From Anaerolineales bacterium UBA1136 (lineage in GTDB: Bacteria; Chloroflexota; Anaerolineae; Anaerolineales; UBA11657), in assembly GCA_002311455.1 (NCBI GenBank), contig DCAJ01000033.1, positions 43,523 to 55,756 on the forward strand: a stretch of DNA of 12,234 nt. Reading direction: 5' to 3'. The notes under the pieces were generated by a model. That model was not told the DNA's origin. It did no database searches and was given only the letters and a program-made list of their open reading frames with translations. Position numbers and translations under genes: made by a program. Positions within the stretch are counted from its first letter, which is position 1. Every line of letters begins with the position of its first letter. This document shows, one piece after another, positions 1 through 6,284 of the stretch.

Positions 1-416
1 TGTTTAAGTACTCCAACGCACACTACTATAAAAAAGCTGTGCTTGACCATAACGTCACAACTAAACTGTATTTCCATAGCAATTCAGACAAGAATGAACT
101 ATTATGGTCAACTGGATCCTCACTGTTACAAGAGAAAGCAAATGTCCGTAAAGACAAATATATTGAGGTAGAGACAGTCGATCTATCTGAGTTCATTAGC
201 AACCTTCAAGGAAATATAAAATTACTGAAGCTAGATGTGGAGGGTGTTGAACACTCTATATTAACCAAGCTGATTCACAATGGTCTTCACAAACGAATCG
301 AATACATCTTCGCAGAAACTCATGAAGAGCAGGCGCACCATCTACAATCTGCTACTAAACAGCTAAAGGACTTAATTAAATCCATGAACATAACAAACAT
401 AAACCTTGATTGGTAA
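1..416 (+). CDS. FkbM-family methyltransferase, 3' part (5' end outside window)
   Basis: The frame is open from the first bases of the window to the TAA at 414-416, so the gene starts to the left; a GTG at 39 is only an internal codon. The visible part, about 138 residues, carries the FkbM signature IKLLKLDVEGVEHSIL (frame positions about 219-266). There the acidic LDVEG stretch follows a beta strand of the SAM-dependent Rossmann fold, and an IEYIFAETHEE strand follows. FkbM proteins are SAM-dependent O-methyltransferases, often acting on sugars or polyketides and common in surface-glycan loci. The SAM-binding glycine motif would lie upstream and cannot be checked. It is the only supported plus-strand gene and converges on the minus-strand block. 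Family assignment is fairly sure; the substrate is unknown. Confidence 0.8.
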   Translation, partial: FKYSNAHYYKKAVLDHNVTTKLYFHSNSDKNELLWSTGSSLLQEKANVRKDKYIEVETVDLSEFISNLQGNIKLLKLDVEGVEHSILTKLIHNGLHKRIEYIFAETHEEQAHHLQSATKQLKDLIKSMNITNINLDW

Positions 417-444
417 TTACTCCTCAGAAGTACATCAAACAAGT

Positions 445-744
445 TCAGGATTTGAGAGTGCAAATATTGCTAGTGACCAGATTGTATACCAATCCGATCT
501 CTAGCTCGACAATCACTTTCTCTGAGCCACTAATAGTATGGTTGACTATCTTTTTCCACTTAAGAATAGACAGACATTCAATAAAAGCAATTAAATATTT
601 CTCTTCTATGTCTTACTCAGGCCAATCTTTGCCTAGCTTACAATATAAGTAACTCCCAGATATGCAAATATATCGCATGGATATTTATCGGCATATGCAA
701 GGTAATCACATGAATTATTATCTACACCAAATGACAGGCCACTA
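445..744 (-). pseudogene. Decayed coding remnant, unidentified
   Basis: The minus strand reads as protein-like sequence in two frames. One runs from about 744 to a TAG at 633-635 and ends in DYLAYADKYPCDIFAYLGVT followed by YIVS. A second frame covers about 657-616 with KLGKDWPE, hits a TAA at 613-615, and continues as DIEEKYLIAFIECLSILKWK onward to a TGA at 445-447. Joining them needs one frameshift and one stop readthrough, so I read it as a broken gene. The 'AYLGVTYIVS' pattern followed by a WKK..(V/I)ELEIGLVYNL segment recalls the C-terminal soluble part of multi-spanning glycosyltransferases or YfhO-like membrane proteins, but this is a weak resemblance. Its right end overlaps the ABC ATPase remnant. 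It could also be chance non-coding sequence. Confidence 0.3.
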
Positions 745-898
745 GGCGTCCGTCACTAAGACGTCGTAGCTCAGGAACTTTTTCGCTACATTGTTTCTCG
801 GCAAGTGGACAACGCGTATGGAAATTACACCCCGATGGAGGCATGGTTGAACTTGGTATTTCACCTACCAGGCCTACCAGCAATACGATTCTTAGCAG
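722..898 (-). pseudogene. Oligopeptide/dipeptide ABC transporter ATP-binding protein, C-terminal remnant (OppD/OppF-like)
   Basis: Minus-strand translation ending at the TAG at 722-724 gives VGEIPSSTMPPSGCNFHTRC, then PLAEKQC, PELRRLSDGRLVACHLV and stop. This is the characteristic C-terminal extension of Opp/Dpp-type ATPases: a GE(I/V)PSP..PPSGC.FH.RCP motif with four spaced cysteines and a final ACH. The Walker A, signature and Walker B regions are absent. An in-frame TAG at 899-901 lies immediately upstream, and the sequence beyond it belongs to an M42 peptidase remnant in another frame. Intact proteins of this family are about 320-340 residues; under 60 remain. In life the protein would energise uptake of peptides or similar solutes at the inner membrane. 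The exact left limit of homology (about 885-898) is uncertain. Confidence 0.75.
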
Positions 899-1135
899 CT
901 AACCATATCATGCCACTTGGCGATACTCCTTTGACCAACATTCCTATCTCATCAGCATGAGCAGCAACCAGCAACTTTGGTCCACTACCCCAACTCTCCG
1001 AACCAAATTACCAACTGAAGTTCGAGATATATCCTGACAATATGGATGCCACTGTTCTTCCACATAATCGTGTACCAAATCCTCATGCCCAATCATTCCA
1101 GGTATCTCTGTCAAAGTCTTCAATAATTCAAACAT
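864..1135 (-). pseudogene. M42-family aminopeptidase/endoglucanase-like protein, frameshifted N-terminal remnant
   Basis: From ATG 1133-1135 the product begins MFELLKTLTEIPGMIGHEDL and reads to about SVGNLV, matching the opening of M42 metallopeptidases (L..LTE.PG.SGHE....). The original frame then drifts into unrelated sequence and stops at 944-946. The homology resumes in another frame (864-1004) as ESWGSGPKLLVAAHADEIGM and LVKGVSPSGMIWL. This segment contains the AAH.DEIG motif, whose His is a metal ligand in the family. A frameshift near 1000-1010 therefore broke the gene, and everything after about residue 90 of a roughly 340-residue enzyme is missing, replaced by the end of an Opp-type ATPase. 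A strong Shine-Dalgarno sequence is still present. M42 enzymes are cytosolic cobalt/zinc aminopeptidases that degrade peptides. Confidence 0.75.
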
Positions 1136-1139
1136 AGTT

Positions 1140-1147
1140 ACCTCCTC
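1140..1147 (-). promoter_or_regulatory. Ribosome binding site of the M42 remnant
   Basis: On the minus strand the sequence GAGGAGGT lies five bases before the ATG at 1133-1135. It is one of the best Shine-Dalgarno matches in the window, which supports this start and suggests the gene was recently functional. Confidence 0.65.
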
Positions 1148-1151
1148 ACTT

Positions 1152-1172
1152 GTAGAAATAGTGATTTTCTAC
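1152..1172. repeat. 7-7-7 inverted repeat upstream of the M42 remnant
   Basis: GTAGAAA and TTTCTAC form perfect 7-base arms around a 7-base loop (1159-1165). The repeat sits just upstream of the Shine-Dalgarno sequence of the M42 remnant and downstream of the DegT gene. A second, shorter pair, TCTCAA/TTGAGA, follows at 1173-1197. It could be an operator or a weak leader hairpin. There is no T-run directly after it on either strand, so it is not a clear terminator. Chance is possible in AT-rich DNA. Confidence 0.35.
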
Positions 1173-1233
1173 TCTCAATATCTGGATAAATTTGAGATGC
1201 TCTAAATAAAAACATGGCCTATATTTAGTAATG

Positions 1234-2373
1234 TTAATCTATATAGTGCCGAATTTTTTCTATTACGTATTCTACCTGAGCATCAGTCATAGTAGGATAA
1301 ATGGGAATGCTCAGCATATTTGCAGAAGCATACTCAGCTACTGGGAAGTCACCCTTTTTGTAACCCAAATATGCAAATGCTCCTTGCAAGTGCAATGGTG
1401 GCGCATAGTAAATAACAGCTCCTATATCATTGCTTTCCAGATATCTCGCAAGCCCATCTCGATCTTCGACTAATATTGTATATGCTCGGAAAACATGGCG
1501 CCTATCAGTTATAGCACATGGCAGTGTGATATCAAGGCCCTCTAAAGACTGGAAGTAATCTCTAGCAATTTTCAGTCGCCGTTCAATTGCATCATCTAAA
1601 ACACTGAGTTTAACACGCAAAAAAGCAGCCTGTATTTCATCGAGTCGTTGGTTATATCCCTCGTAAACAAACTTGGTCAGCTTTGCTCTAGCAAAGTTTT
1701 GCTGTACTTCATCACTTCTATACTCTTTGCCATAATTGCGAAGACTTAGTACCGCGTGTGCTATATCAACACTGTCACATATGACTGCCCCACCCTGACC
1801 TATTCCGCCCAGAATCTTGCCAGGAGCAAAGCTTACACAACCAACGTCTCCCAGAGTACCAGCAATGTCACCATTGTATTCTGCACCTACAGCAAGAGCT
1901 GCATCTTCAACTACTATAAGATCATGTTTGTCTGCTATTGCTCGAATGGCAGACATATCTGCAACTTGCCCAAAAAGATGTACAGGAAGAATGGCTTTTG
2001 TACAGGAAGTAATACGATGTTCGATCTCCATCGGACTAATTGTAAGAGTACATTCATCAATATCTGCAAAAACCACCCTAGCCCCGCAATGACTTACAGC
2101 TGAGGCAGTAGATATGTCTGTGTTCGGAGCAGTAATTACTTCATCGCCTGTACCAATACCTGCTGCTCTTAATGCAAGTTGTATTGCAGCCGTGCCCGAA
2201 TTCACTCCTACCACGTATCGAGAGCCACAAAACTCGGCAAACTCTTTTTCAAATTCCTTTAATTGAGTGCCCAAAACATAAACTCCGCTTTCGAGAACAT
2301 CTTGGACCGCCCGATCAATACTATTTTTTAATGATTTATATTCAAGCTGCAAATCATATACAGGCACATGCAT
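1234..2373 (-). CDS. DegT/DnrJ/EryC1/StrS-family PLP-dependent aminotransferase
   Basis: This is a full-length fold-type I aminotransferase of 379 residues, the usual size for the family. It transfers an amino group, usually from glutamate or glutamine, to a keto sugar or keto cyclitol. Visible marks are VNSGTAAIQLAL (57-68, cofactor phosphate region), GDEVITAP (76-83), the VVEDAAL strand with Asp157 that pairs with the pyridine nitrogen, and SFAPGKILGGIGQGGA (181-196) with Lys186 as the Schiff-base lysine. Family-typical GYNQRLDEIQAA (239-250) and YYAPPLHLQ (322-330) follow. The usual EDAAQ.HGA reads EDAALAVGA here, so the common Gln and His are both replaced. It uses ATG at 2371-2373 with a weak AGAGGG 8-9 bases upstream. 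A Gfo/Idh/MocA oxidoreductase lies 227 bp upstream, a typical partner that would make the keto substrate. The actual sugar cannot be told. Confidence 0.9.
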   Translation of the reverse strand: MHVPVYDLQLEYKSLKNSIDRAVQDVLESGVYVLGTQLKEFEKEFAEFCGSRYVVGVNSGTAAIQLALRAAGIGTGDEVITAPNTDISTASAVSHCGARVVFADIDECTLTISPMEIEHRITSCTKAILPVHLFGQVADMSAIRAIADKHDLIVVEDAALAVGAEYNGDIAGTLGDVGCVSFAPGKILGGIGQGGAVICDSVDIAHAVLSLRNYGKEYRSDEVQQNFARAKLTKFVYEGYNQRLDEIQAAFLRVKLSVLDDAIERRLKIARDYFQSLEGLDITLPCAITDRRHVFRAYTILVEDRDGLARYLESNDIGAVIYYAPPLHLQGAFAYLGYKKGDFPVAEYASANMLSIPIYPTMTDAQVEYVIEKIRHYID

Positions 2374-2432
2374 TTATTCGAACCCTCTGGAAATATGCCT
2401 AAGACTCAACAGATCTTTACTGTATCACATCA

Positions 2433-2561
2433 CTATCGGATGTATCCATAGTCTTGCCTACTCTCAAACCATTTAAACACTTTGGAAAGCCAATCCAGTT
2501 TACCTATGATGGCCTCAAGACAAGAACAATCCAATTTTGGCCATATCGCAACAATACCCAT
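2433..2561 (-). CDS. Possible small ORF of 42 residues, unrecognised
   Basis: ATG at 2559-2561 to TAG at 2433-2435 encodes a peptide beginning MGIVAIWPKLDCSCLEAIIG and ending ESRQDYGYIR, with three tryptophans and balanced charge. The composition looks protein-like, but there is no Shine-Dalgarno sequence before the ATG. An in-frame stop lies two codons upstream, and I recognise no family. It may be a remnant of another gene's C-terminus or a chance frame. Confidence 0.2.
   Translation of the reverse strand: MGIVAIWPKLDCSCLEAIIGKLDWLSKVFKWFESRQDYGYIR
2439..2467 (-). promoter_or_regulatory. Weak sigma70-like promoter candidate before the DegT gene
   Basis: On the minus strand, TTGAGA (2462-2467) and TACATC (2439-2444) are separated by 17 bp and lie about 65 bp before the DegT ATG. 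The -35 box is good and the -10 box is poor. It overlaps the possible small ORF, so at most one of the two readings is likely to matter. Confidence 0.2.
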
Positions 2562-2600
2562 GTTTATTTATATGTACTTTTCACTTCATCTACTTATTGA

Positions 2601-3695
2601 TTATGTAATACCAATGCTTTTTTGATATTCCTGTAAATTTACCCATGATTTTTTCTCGATAGATTGAATTGCTGCCGGCACCAAGCTCAAACTCCGAAGA
2701 TGATCTCTTGCAGTTGTGATTGGTGCTTGCTGACCCCTTATTGCTCTTACTAGCTCATCCAACAGCATACTGCTATCGTCAATAAATGGAACACACTGCG
2801 CTAATTTCTCTGTACAATAGGGCTCTGCCTCATTTGATTCCTTGAATCTAGCGCCTTCCAAACCCAGTTCAGGCTGAAATTCAACTCGCATCAGATTGTC
2901 AAACTGCGATTCCTGGATGAGAACCCCAAATGAAAATTCACTCCTCCATCTAAAATCCATTTTATTCCAGCTGCCAGTCCAAGTCCCCAAATAGTTGACG
3001 TGCACATTATTATCGAGTCTAAATAACACTGAAACACAACAATCATTTTTGTATGTACTCCAAGCTGGCCTCCAAGAATCTGCCACCAGTGAATGTACTT
3101 CCGATTTATAGCAATACCTAAGCAAGTCAAAATGATGGATGCTTTGCTCAAACAACATGGGATATTGCATATGCAGTGGATAGTCATTCAAGTCCTCACG
3201 AGTACCATCACGATGTCGCATATAGGTAAACTGAGCATGACTGAGAGTTCCCAAAGATTGATTTTCAACGTACTCTCTGATACGCAGCGATGTTGCCAAA
3301 TACCTGAAATTCATTCCTACCAGCAACTCTAGATTACATTCTTCTGCCTGATTTACCAGATCTACAACTTCCGATATCTCTTCTGAAACCGGCTTCTCAC
3401 AAAGAACATGTTTGCCTTCTGACAAGGCTGAGCTCACCAATGTATAATGTGTGCTTGGGGGTGTCGCTACAAGAACGGCTTCTGGTTGAGTAGCCTTAAG
3501 TGCACGCCCCATATCTTGTTCAATCAGAGTATCTTGATTTGCATATGAGGATCTCGCATGTTTGGCACGGTCCAAGTCTCGATCGACTATCCCCACTAAA
3601 TCAACGTTAGTTGCTTCCGAACATACTTTTGTCCACACTTCACCGCGACTACCGGCTCCAACTAGGAGTAATTTCACTGGTTGGTCATTATTCAT
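2601..3695 (-). CDS. Gfo/Idh/MocA-family NAD(P)-dependent oxidoreductase
   Basis: A complete 364-residue member of the glucose-fructose oxidoreductase/inositol dehydrogenase family. The N-terminal Rossmann domain has LLLVGAGSRGE (9-19) and ends in LVATPPSTHY (75-84). The family EKP motif is at 100-102, with Lys101 expected to act in catalysis. The C-terminal alpha/beta domain carries EQSIHHFDLLRY (183-194), including the catalytic His (187 or 188) and Asp190. The enzyme would oxidise a hydroxyl of a sugar, sugar nucleotide or cyclitol, or reduce the corresponding ketone, in the cytoplasm. The ATG at 3693-3695 has GAGGG nine bases upstream. It lies between two aminotransferase genes on the same strand. 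Pairing with the DegT enzyme suggests formation of a keto group that is then aminated; this is inference. The substrate is not readable from the sequence. Confidence 0.9.
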   Translation of the reverse strand: MNNDQPVKLLLVGAGSRGEVWTKVCSEATNVDLVGIVDRDLDRAKHARSSYANQDTLIEQDMGRALKATQPEAVLVATPPSTHYTLVSSALSEGKHVLCEKPVSEEISEVVDLVNQAEECNLELLVGMNFRYLATSLRIREYVENQSLGTLSHAQFTYMRHRDGTREDLNDYPLHMQYPMLFEQSIHHFDLLRYCYKSEVHSLVADSWRPAWSTYKNDCCVSVLFRLDNNVHVNYLGTWTGSWNKMDFRWRSEFSFGVLIQESQFDNLMRVEFQPELGLEGARFKESNEAEPYCTEKLAQCVPFIDDSSMLLDELVRAIRGQQAPITTARDHLRSLSLVPAAIQSIEKKSWVNLQEYQKSIGIT

Positions 3696-3763
3696 GGGTT
3701 TCGACCCTCAATGTTGCTAGTACAGTCATGGATAACATCAATTCGTCACCATCATATTAATTG

Positions 3764-4936
3764 TTACAGATTATTCACAAAATCCTTCATTCGTTCAAGC
3801 GCCTTACTAATAATAGATTGTGGTGAGAGAAGTGTTATTCGAACATGTCTATTTCCTGGATCACCAAATAGAGTACCTGGGAATATCATTACACCTGTCT
3901 CTCGCAACAATCTCATACAAAATTCCTCTGCATTGAGACCAGTGTTTGAAACATTTGTGTAGACATACATCCCACCAGCTGGATACCCATATGATAGGTT
4001 CATTCGATCAAGACCTTGCAGGATCACATCTCGACGACCTTGATATCTCCGTACCATATCGAGCAAATCATCCTTAGCATTGTGCAAAGCTGCTAATGCT
4101 CCTTTCTGCATAGCCGGTGGAGTACATATACTGATGGAATGCTTAATCTCTACAGCAGACTCAATTAGCCACTCTGGAGCTGCTATATAACCCACCCTCC
4201 AACCTGTCATCGCATAGGACTTTGAGAATCCATTTACAGTCACCGTACGATCCATCATTCCATCAAATTCAGCCAAGCTGTGATGCTCAAAATCATCAAA
4301 GATGATCTTCTCATAAATTTCGTCAGAAATAACTAGCAAGTCATTTTCTATAACTAGTCGAACCAATTTATCAAGCTCATCCCTACTAATAAGAGAGCCT
4401 GTAGGATTGTTAGGATTAGCAATAACAATCAGCTTGGTTTTGTCAGTAATCACTTCTCTAACTGCTGAGGCTTGTAAAGCGTAGTCATGTTCTTCAAAAG
4501 TAGGTACAGATACTATGGTCCCACCTGCTATTCTAACCATATGATCAAACGATTCAAACCTTGGTGCCTGCAATATTACTTCATCCCCAGGATTAACCAA
4601 TGTAAGAATAGATATAAAAAGTGCTTCTTGACAACCGTTAGTCACTACAATATTCTCAGAGCTATAATGAAGATTATTATCACTAGCTAGTTTAGCTGCA
4701 ATACTCTCTCGTAACTCCGGCATCCCAGCCGGGCCAGTGTAATGATGCAGTCCACCCTCTAATGCCTCGATGCCTGCTTCAACTATTGTAGAAGGACTAT
4801 CAAAATCCGGGTCACCTCTACCTAATGGAATTACTTCATCCAACTCAGAAGCTATTTGAAGCATGCGTGTCCGTATGCTAGTTTTTATACTGAATGCACG
4901 ACTCGCAAGTCGATCTTTCTGTTTAAAATCATTCAT
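3764..4936 (-). CDS. Class I/II (aspartate aminotransferase-like) PLP aminotransferase
   Basis: A 390-residue fold-type I aminotransferase, full length for the AspC/AlaT-like subgroup. It has GRGDPDFDSP (39-48; family form G.G.PDF.TP), HYTGPAGMPELRESIA (65-80), NPNNPTG (174-180) with Asn177 near the cofactor, SDEIYE (204-209) with Asp205 pairing with the pyridine nitrogen, and NGFSKSYAMTGWRVGY (235-250) with Schiff-base Lys239. Arg366 in HVRITLL is placed to bind the substrate alpha-carboxylate. The substrate-side segment reads QAPRFESF instead of the usual P.Y..Y, so specificity cannot be inferred. It transfers amino groups between an amino acid and a 2-oxo acid. The start at 4934-4936 is fixed by an in-frame TAG two codons upstream, although its Shine-Dalgarno is weak. 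A probable promoter is in the 76-bp gap upstream, so it may begin its own transcript. Confidence 0.9.
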   Translation of the reverse strand: MNDFKQKDRLASRAFSIKTSIRTRMLQIASELDEVIPLGRGDPDFDSPSTIVEAGIEALEGGLHHYTGPAGMPELRESIAAKLASDNNLHYSSENIVVTNGCQEALFISILTLVNPGDEVILQAPRFESFDHMVRIAGGTIVSVPTFEEHDYALQASAVREVITDKTKLIVIANPNNPTGSLISRDELDKLVRLVIENDLLVISDEIYEKIIFDDFEHHSLAEFDGMMDRTVTVNGFSKSYAMTGWRVGYIAAPEWLIESAVEIKHSISICTPPAMQKGALAALHNAKDDLLDMVRRYQGRRDVILQGLDRMNLSYGYPAGGMYVYTNVSNTGLNAEEFCMRLLRETGVMIFPGTLFGDPGNRHVRITLLSPQSIISKALERMKDFVNNL

Positions 4937-4979
4937 GGTCTACGGTCCATTAAATATAGCATCCCCAAAAACACCAAAG

Positions 4980-5007
4980 AGTATAATGTACTGTCCAAAC
5001 TGTCCAA
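4980..5007 (-). promoter_or_regulatory. Probable sigma70-type promoter of the class I aminotransferase gene
   Basis: On the minus strand, TTGGAC (5002-5007) and TATACT (4980-4985) are separated by 16 bp, each one or two bases from consensus. They lie about 43 bp before the ATG at 4934-4936, in the gap after the amidohydrolase stop. The spacer contains a second TTGGAC copy from a 9-bp tandem duplication. Confidence 0.5.
4990..5007. repeat. Perfect 9-bp tandem duplication ACTGTCCAA
   Basis: ACTGTCCAA occurs twice head to tail (4990-4998 and 4999-5007). On the minus strand this yields two TTGGACAGT units that overlap the -35 box and spacer of the promoter candidate. It may be a slippage duplication or a pair of protein binding sites about one helical turn apart. 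Confidence 0.6.
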
Positions 5008-5012
5008 GTCAA

Positions 5013-6254
5013 TCAAATTAGCCGTTGGCCCTTGACAAACGTCATTTTGACATTTGCAAGCGCCTTTAGATTTTCAATTGGATTACCATCCACCACTACA
5101 ATATCCGCTTCCTTACCGGCTACAAGAGTACCAATTGTTTCACCAAAACCATGCACGTCCGCAGCAACGCTTGTGATACTTCTTAAAGCAGTTGTATTGT
5201 CTTCCACAACACCCAGAGATACCATGAATTCTAGTTCAGGAACTATCACATCATGTCCTACAGCAGGACTGCCAGCATCTGTCCCAAAGACAATTCTCAC
5301 GCCGGCCTTAGATGCCTTAACTAGGCTATCATAACGCCCCTTGTCAGCAACAGCGGCCTGCCGCTCCTTGATTTTCCATTCGGGGATATTAAATCTACGA
5401 GCTACTTCAGGCTGGCTCTGCATCACTAATGGCGCAAAAGTAGTAACAATGGGTATGTTTCTATCCAACAGACAATCGATAGTATCAGTTGACATGCTGC
5501 CACCATGCTCAATAATGTCTACTTCAAAAGCGGCCATGCGACTAATCGCAGCGTCAAAAGTCGCATGAGCCGTTATAGGAAGATTGTTCCGATGCGACTC
5601 GTCTACTACCGCAGTTAATTCCTCATCAGTAAACTCTAAAGTATCGTGGCACGCCATTATTTTAATGAAATCCGCTCCATTTCGCACCTGATCCCTTACT
5701 GCACGTCTCATCTCATCAGGTCCTGATGCTTCGCGACAACACCAGTATGTATGACCACCTGTCTGAACAATTGCCTCTCCACATATCAGAAGACGTGGTC
5801 CAGACAGAATACCCTGTTCAATGGCCTGTTTTGCGTAAATGTTCGAAGTATTCATACCCATATCACGCACCATAGTAATGCCAGACCATAAGCTAACCAA
5901 CATGTTGCTAGCACACTTGTAAGCACTAATTTCCGGAGGGTCATACAATGCTTGAGCAGACAAATCGTGAATTCCATCCCAGGCAAGATGCGCATGACTG
6001 TTTATAAGACCTGGCAGGATGGTCCCGCCAGTCTCGATAATTTCATCGTCACCATCATTGCCATGCAGGTGTAATTCCTCCGCAAAAACACCAACTTTGA
6101 TTATAAGACCACCTTCTATTTTTACGAAACCATCTTCTATCACATTATCATCGACACCGGTAAAAACCCTACCTCTAAGTGTCGCAGAAATAGGCGCCTT
6201 TGTTACTATGCTACCAATTACGGTCTGAAATTTCCATGAAGGAGCTTCTGGCAT
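5013..6254 (-). CDS. Metal-dependent amidohydrolase (imidazolonepropionase/Xaa-Pro dipeptidase-like)
   Basis: A complete 413-residue member of the amidohydrolase superfamily. A small N-terminal beta-sandwich piece leads into the TIM barrel at TGGTILPGLINSHAHL (76-90) with metal ligands His87 and His89. Lys198 in DFIKIM is the likely carboxylated bridging lysine. His230 (TAHA), His250 (IEHG) and Asp326 (GTDAGSP) complete the binuclear site set, and the C-terminal GTLVAGKEADIVVVDGNP (375-392) closes the sandwich. All expected metal residues are present, so it should be active. Relatives hydrolyse cyclic amides or N-acyl and Xaa-Pro or Xaa-Arg dipeptide bonds; many are annotated 'imidazolonepropionase-like' without proof. 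The start at 6252-6254 has GAGGT eight bases upstream. The D-2-hydroxyacid dehydrogenase ends 30 bp upstream, so they probably share a transcript. The substrate is unknown. Confidence 0.9.
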   Translation of the reverse strand: MPEAPSWKFQTVIGSIVTKAPISATLRGRVFTGVDDNVIEDGFVKIEGGLIIKVGVFAEELHLHGNDGDDEIIETGGTILPGLINSHAHLAWDGIHDLSAQALYDPPEISAYKCASNMLVSLWSGITMVRDMGMNTSNIYAKQAIEQGILSGPRLLICGEAIVQTGGHTYWCCREASGPDEMRRAVRDQVRNGADFIKIMACHDTLEFTDEELTAVVDESHRNNLPITAHATFDAAISRMAAFEVDIIEHGGSMSTDTIDCLLDRNIPIVTTFAPLVMQSQPEVARRFNIPEWKIKERQAAVADKGRYDSLVKASKAGVRIVFGTDAGSPAVGHDVIVPELEFMVSLGVVEDNTTALRSITSVAADVHGFGETIGTLVAGKEADIVVVDGNPIENLKALANVKMTFVKGQRLI

Positions 6255-6284
6255 TGTCTTTTACCTCAATTTTGTGAAATACAT

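Larger units (their letters stand above)
2374..2600. other. 227-bp intergenic region between DegT and Gfo/Idh genes
   Basis: No recognised gene lies here. The minus strand contains a 42-codon open frame and a weak promoter candidate, listed separately. I see no convincing terminator after the Gfo/Idh stop. Confidence 0.6.

Noticed and set aside
410..652. 80-codon plus-strand frame after the FkbM gene
   Set aside because: It overlaps the FkbM stop, has no good ribosome binding site and no recognisable motif. The opposite strand reads as a more convincing, though broken, protein.
1202..1228. CTAAATA/TATTTAG inverted repeat after the DegT stop, as a terminator
   Set aside because: The stem is AT-only apart from its end pairs, with a 13-base loop, and no T-run follows the right arm; too weak to call.
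1756..2103. Long plus-strand frames inside the DegT gene
   Set aside because: They are antisense to a full-length protein with all catalytic motifs and carry no motifs of their own.
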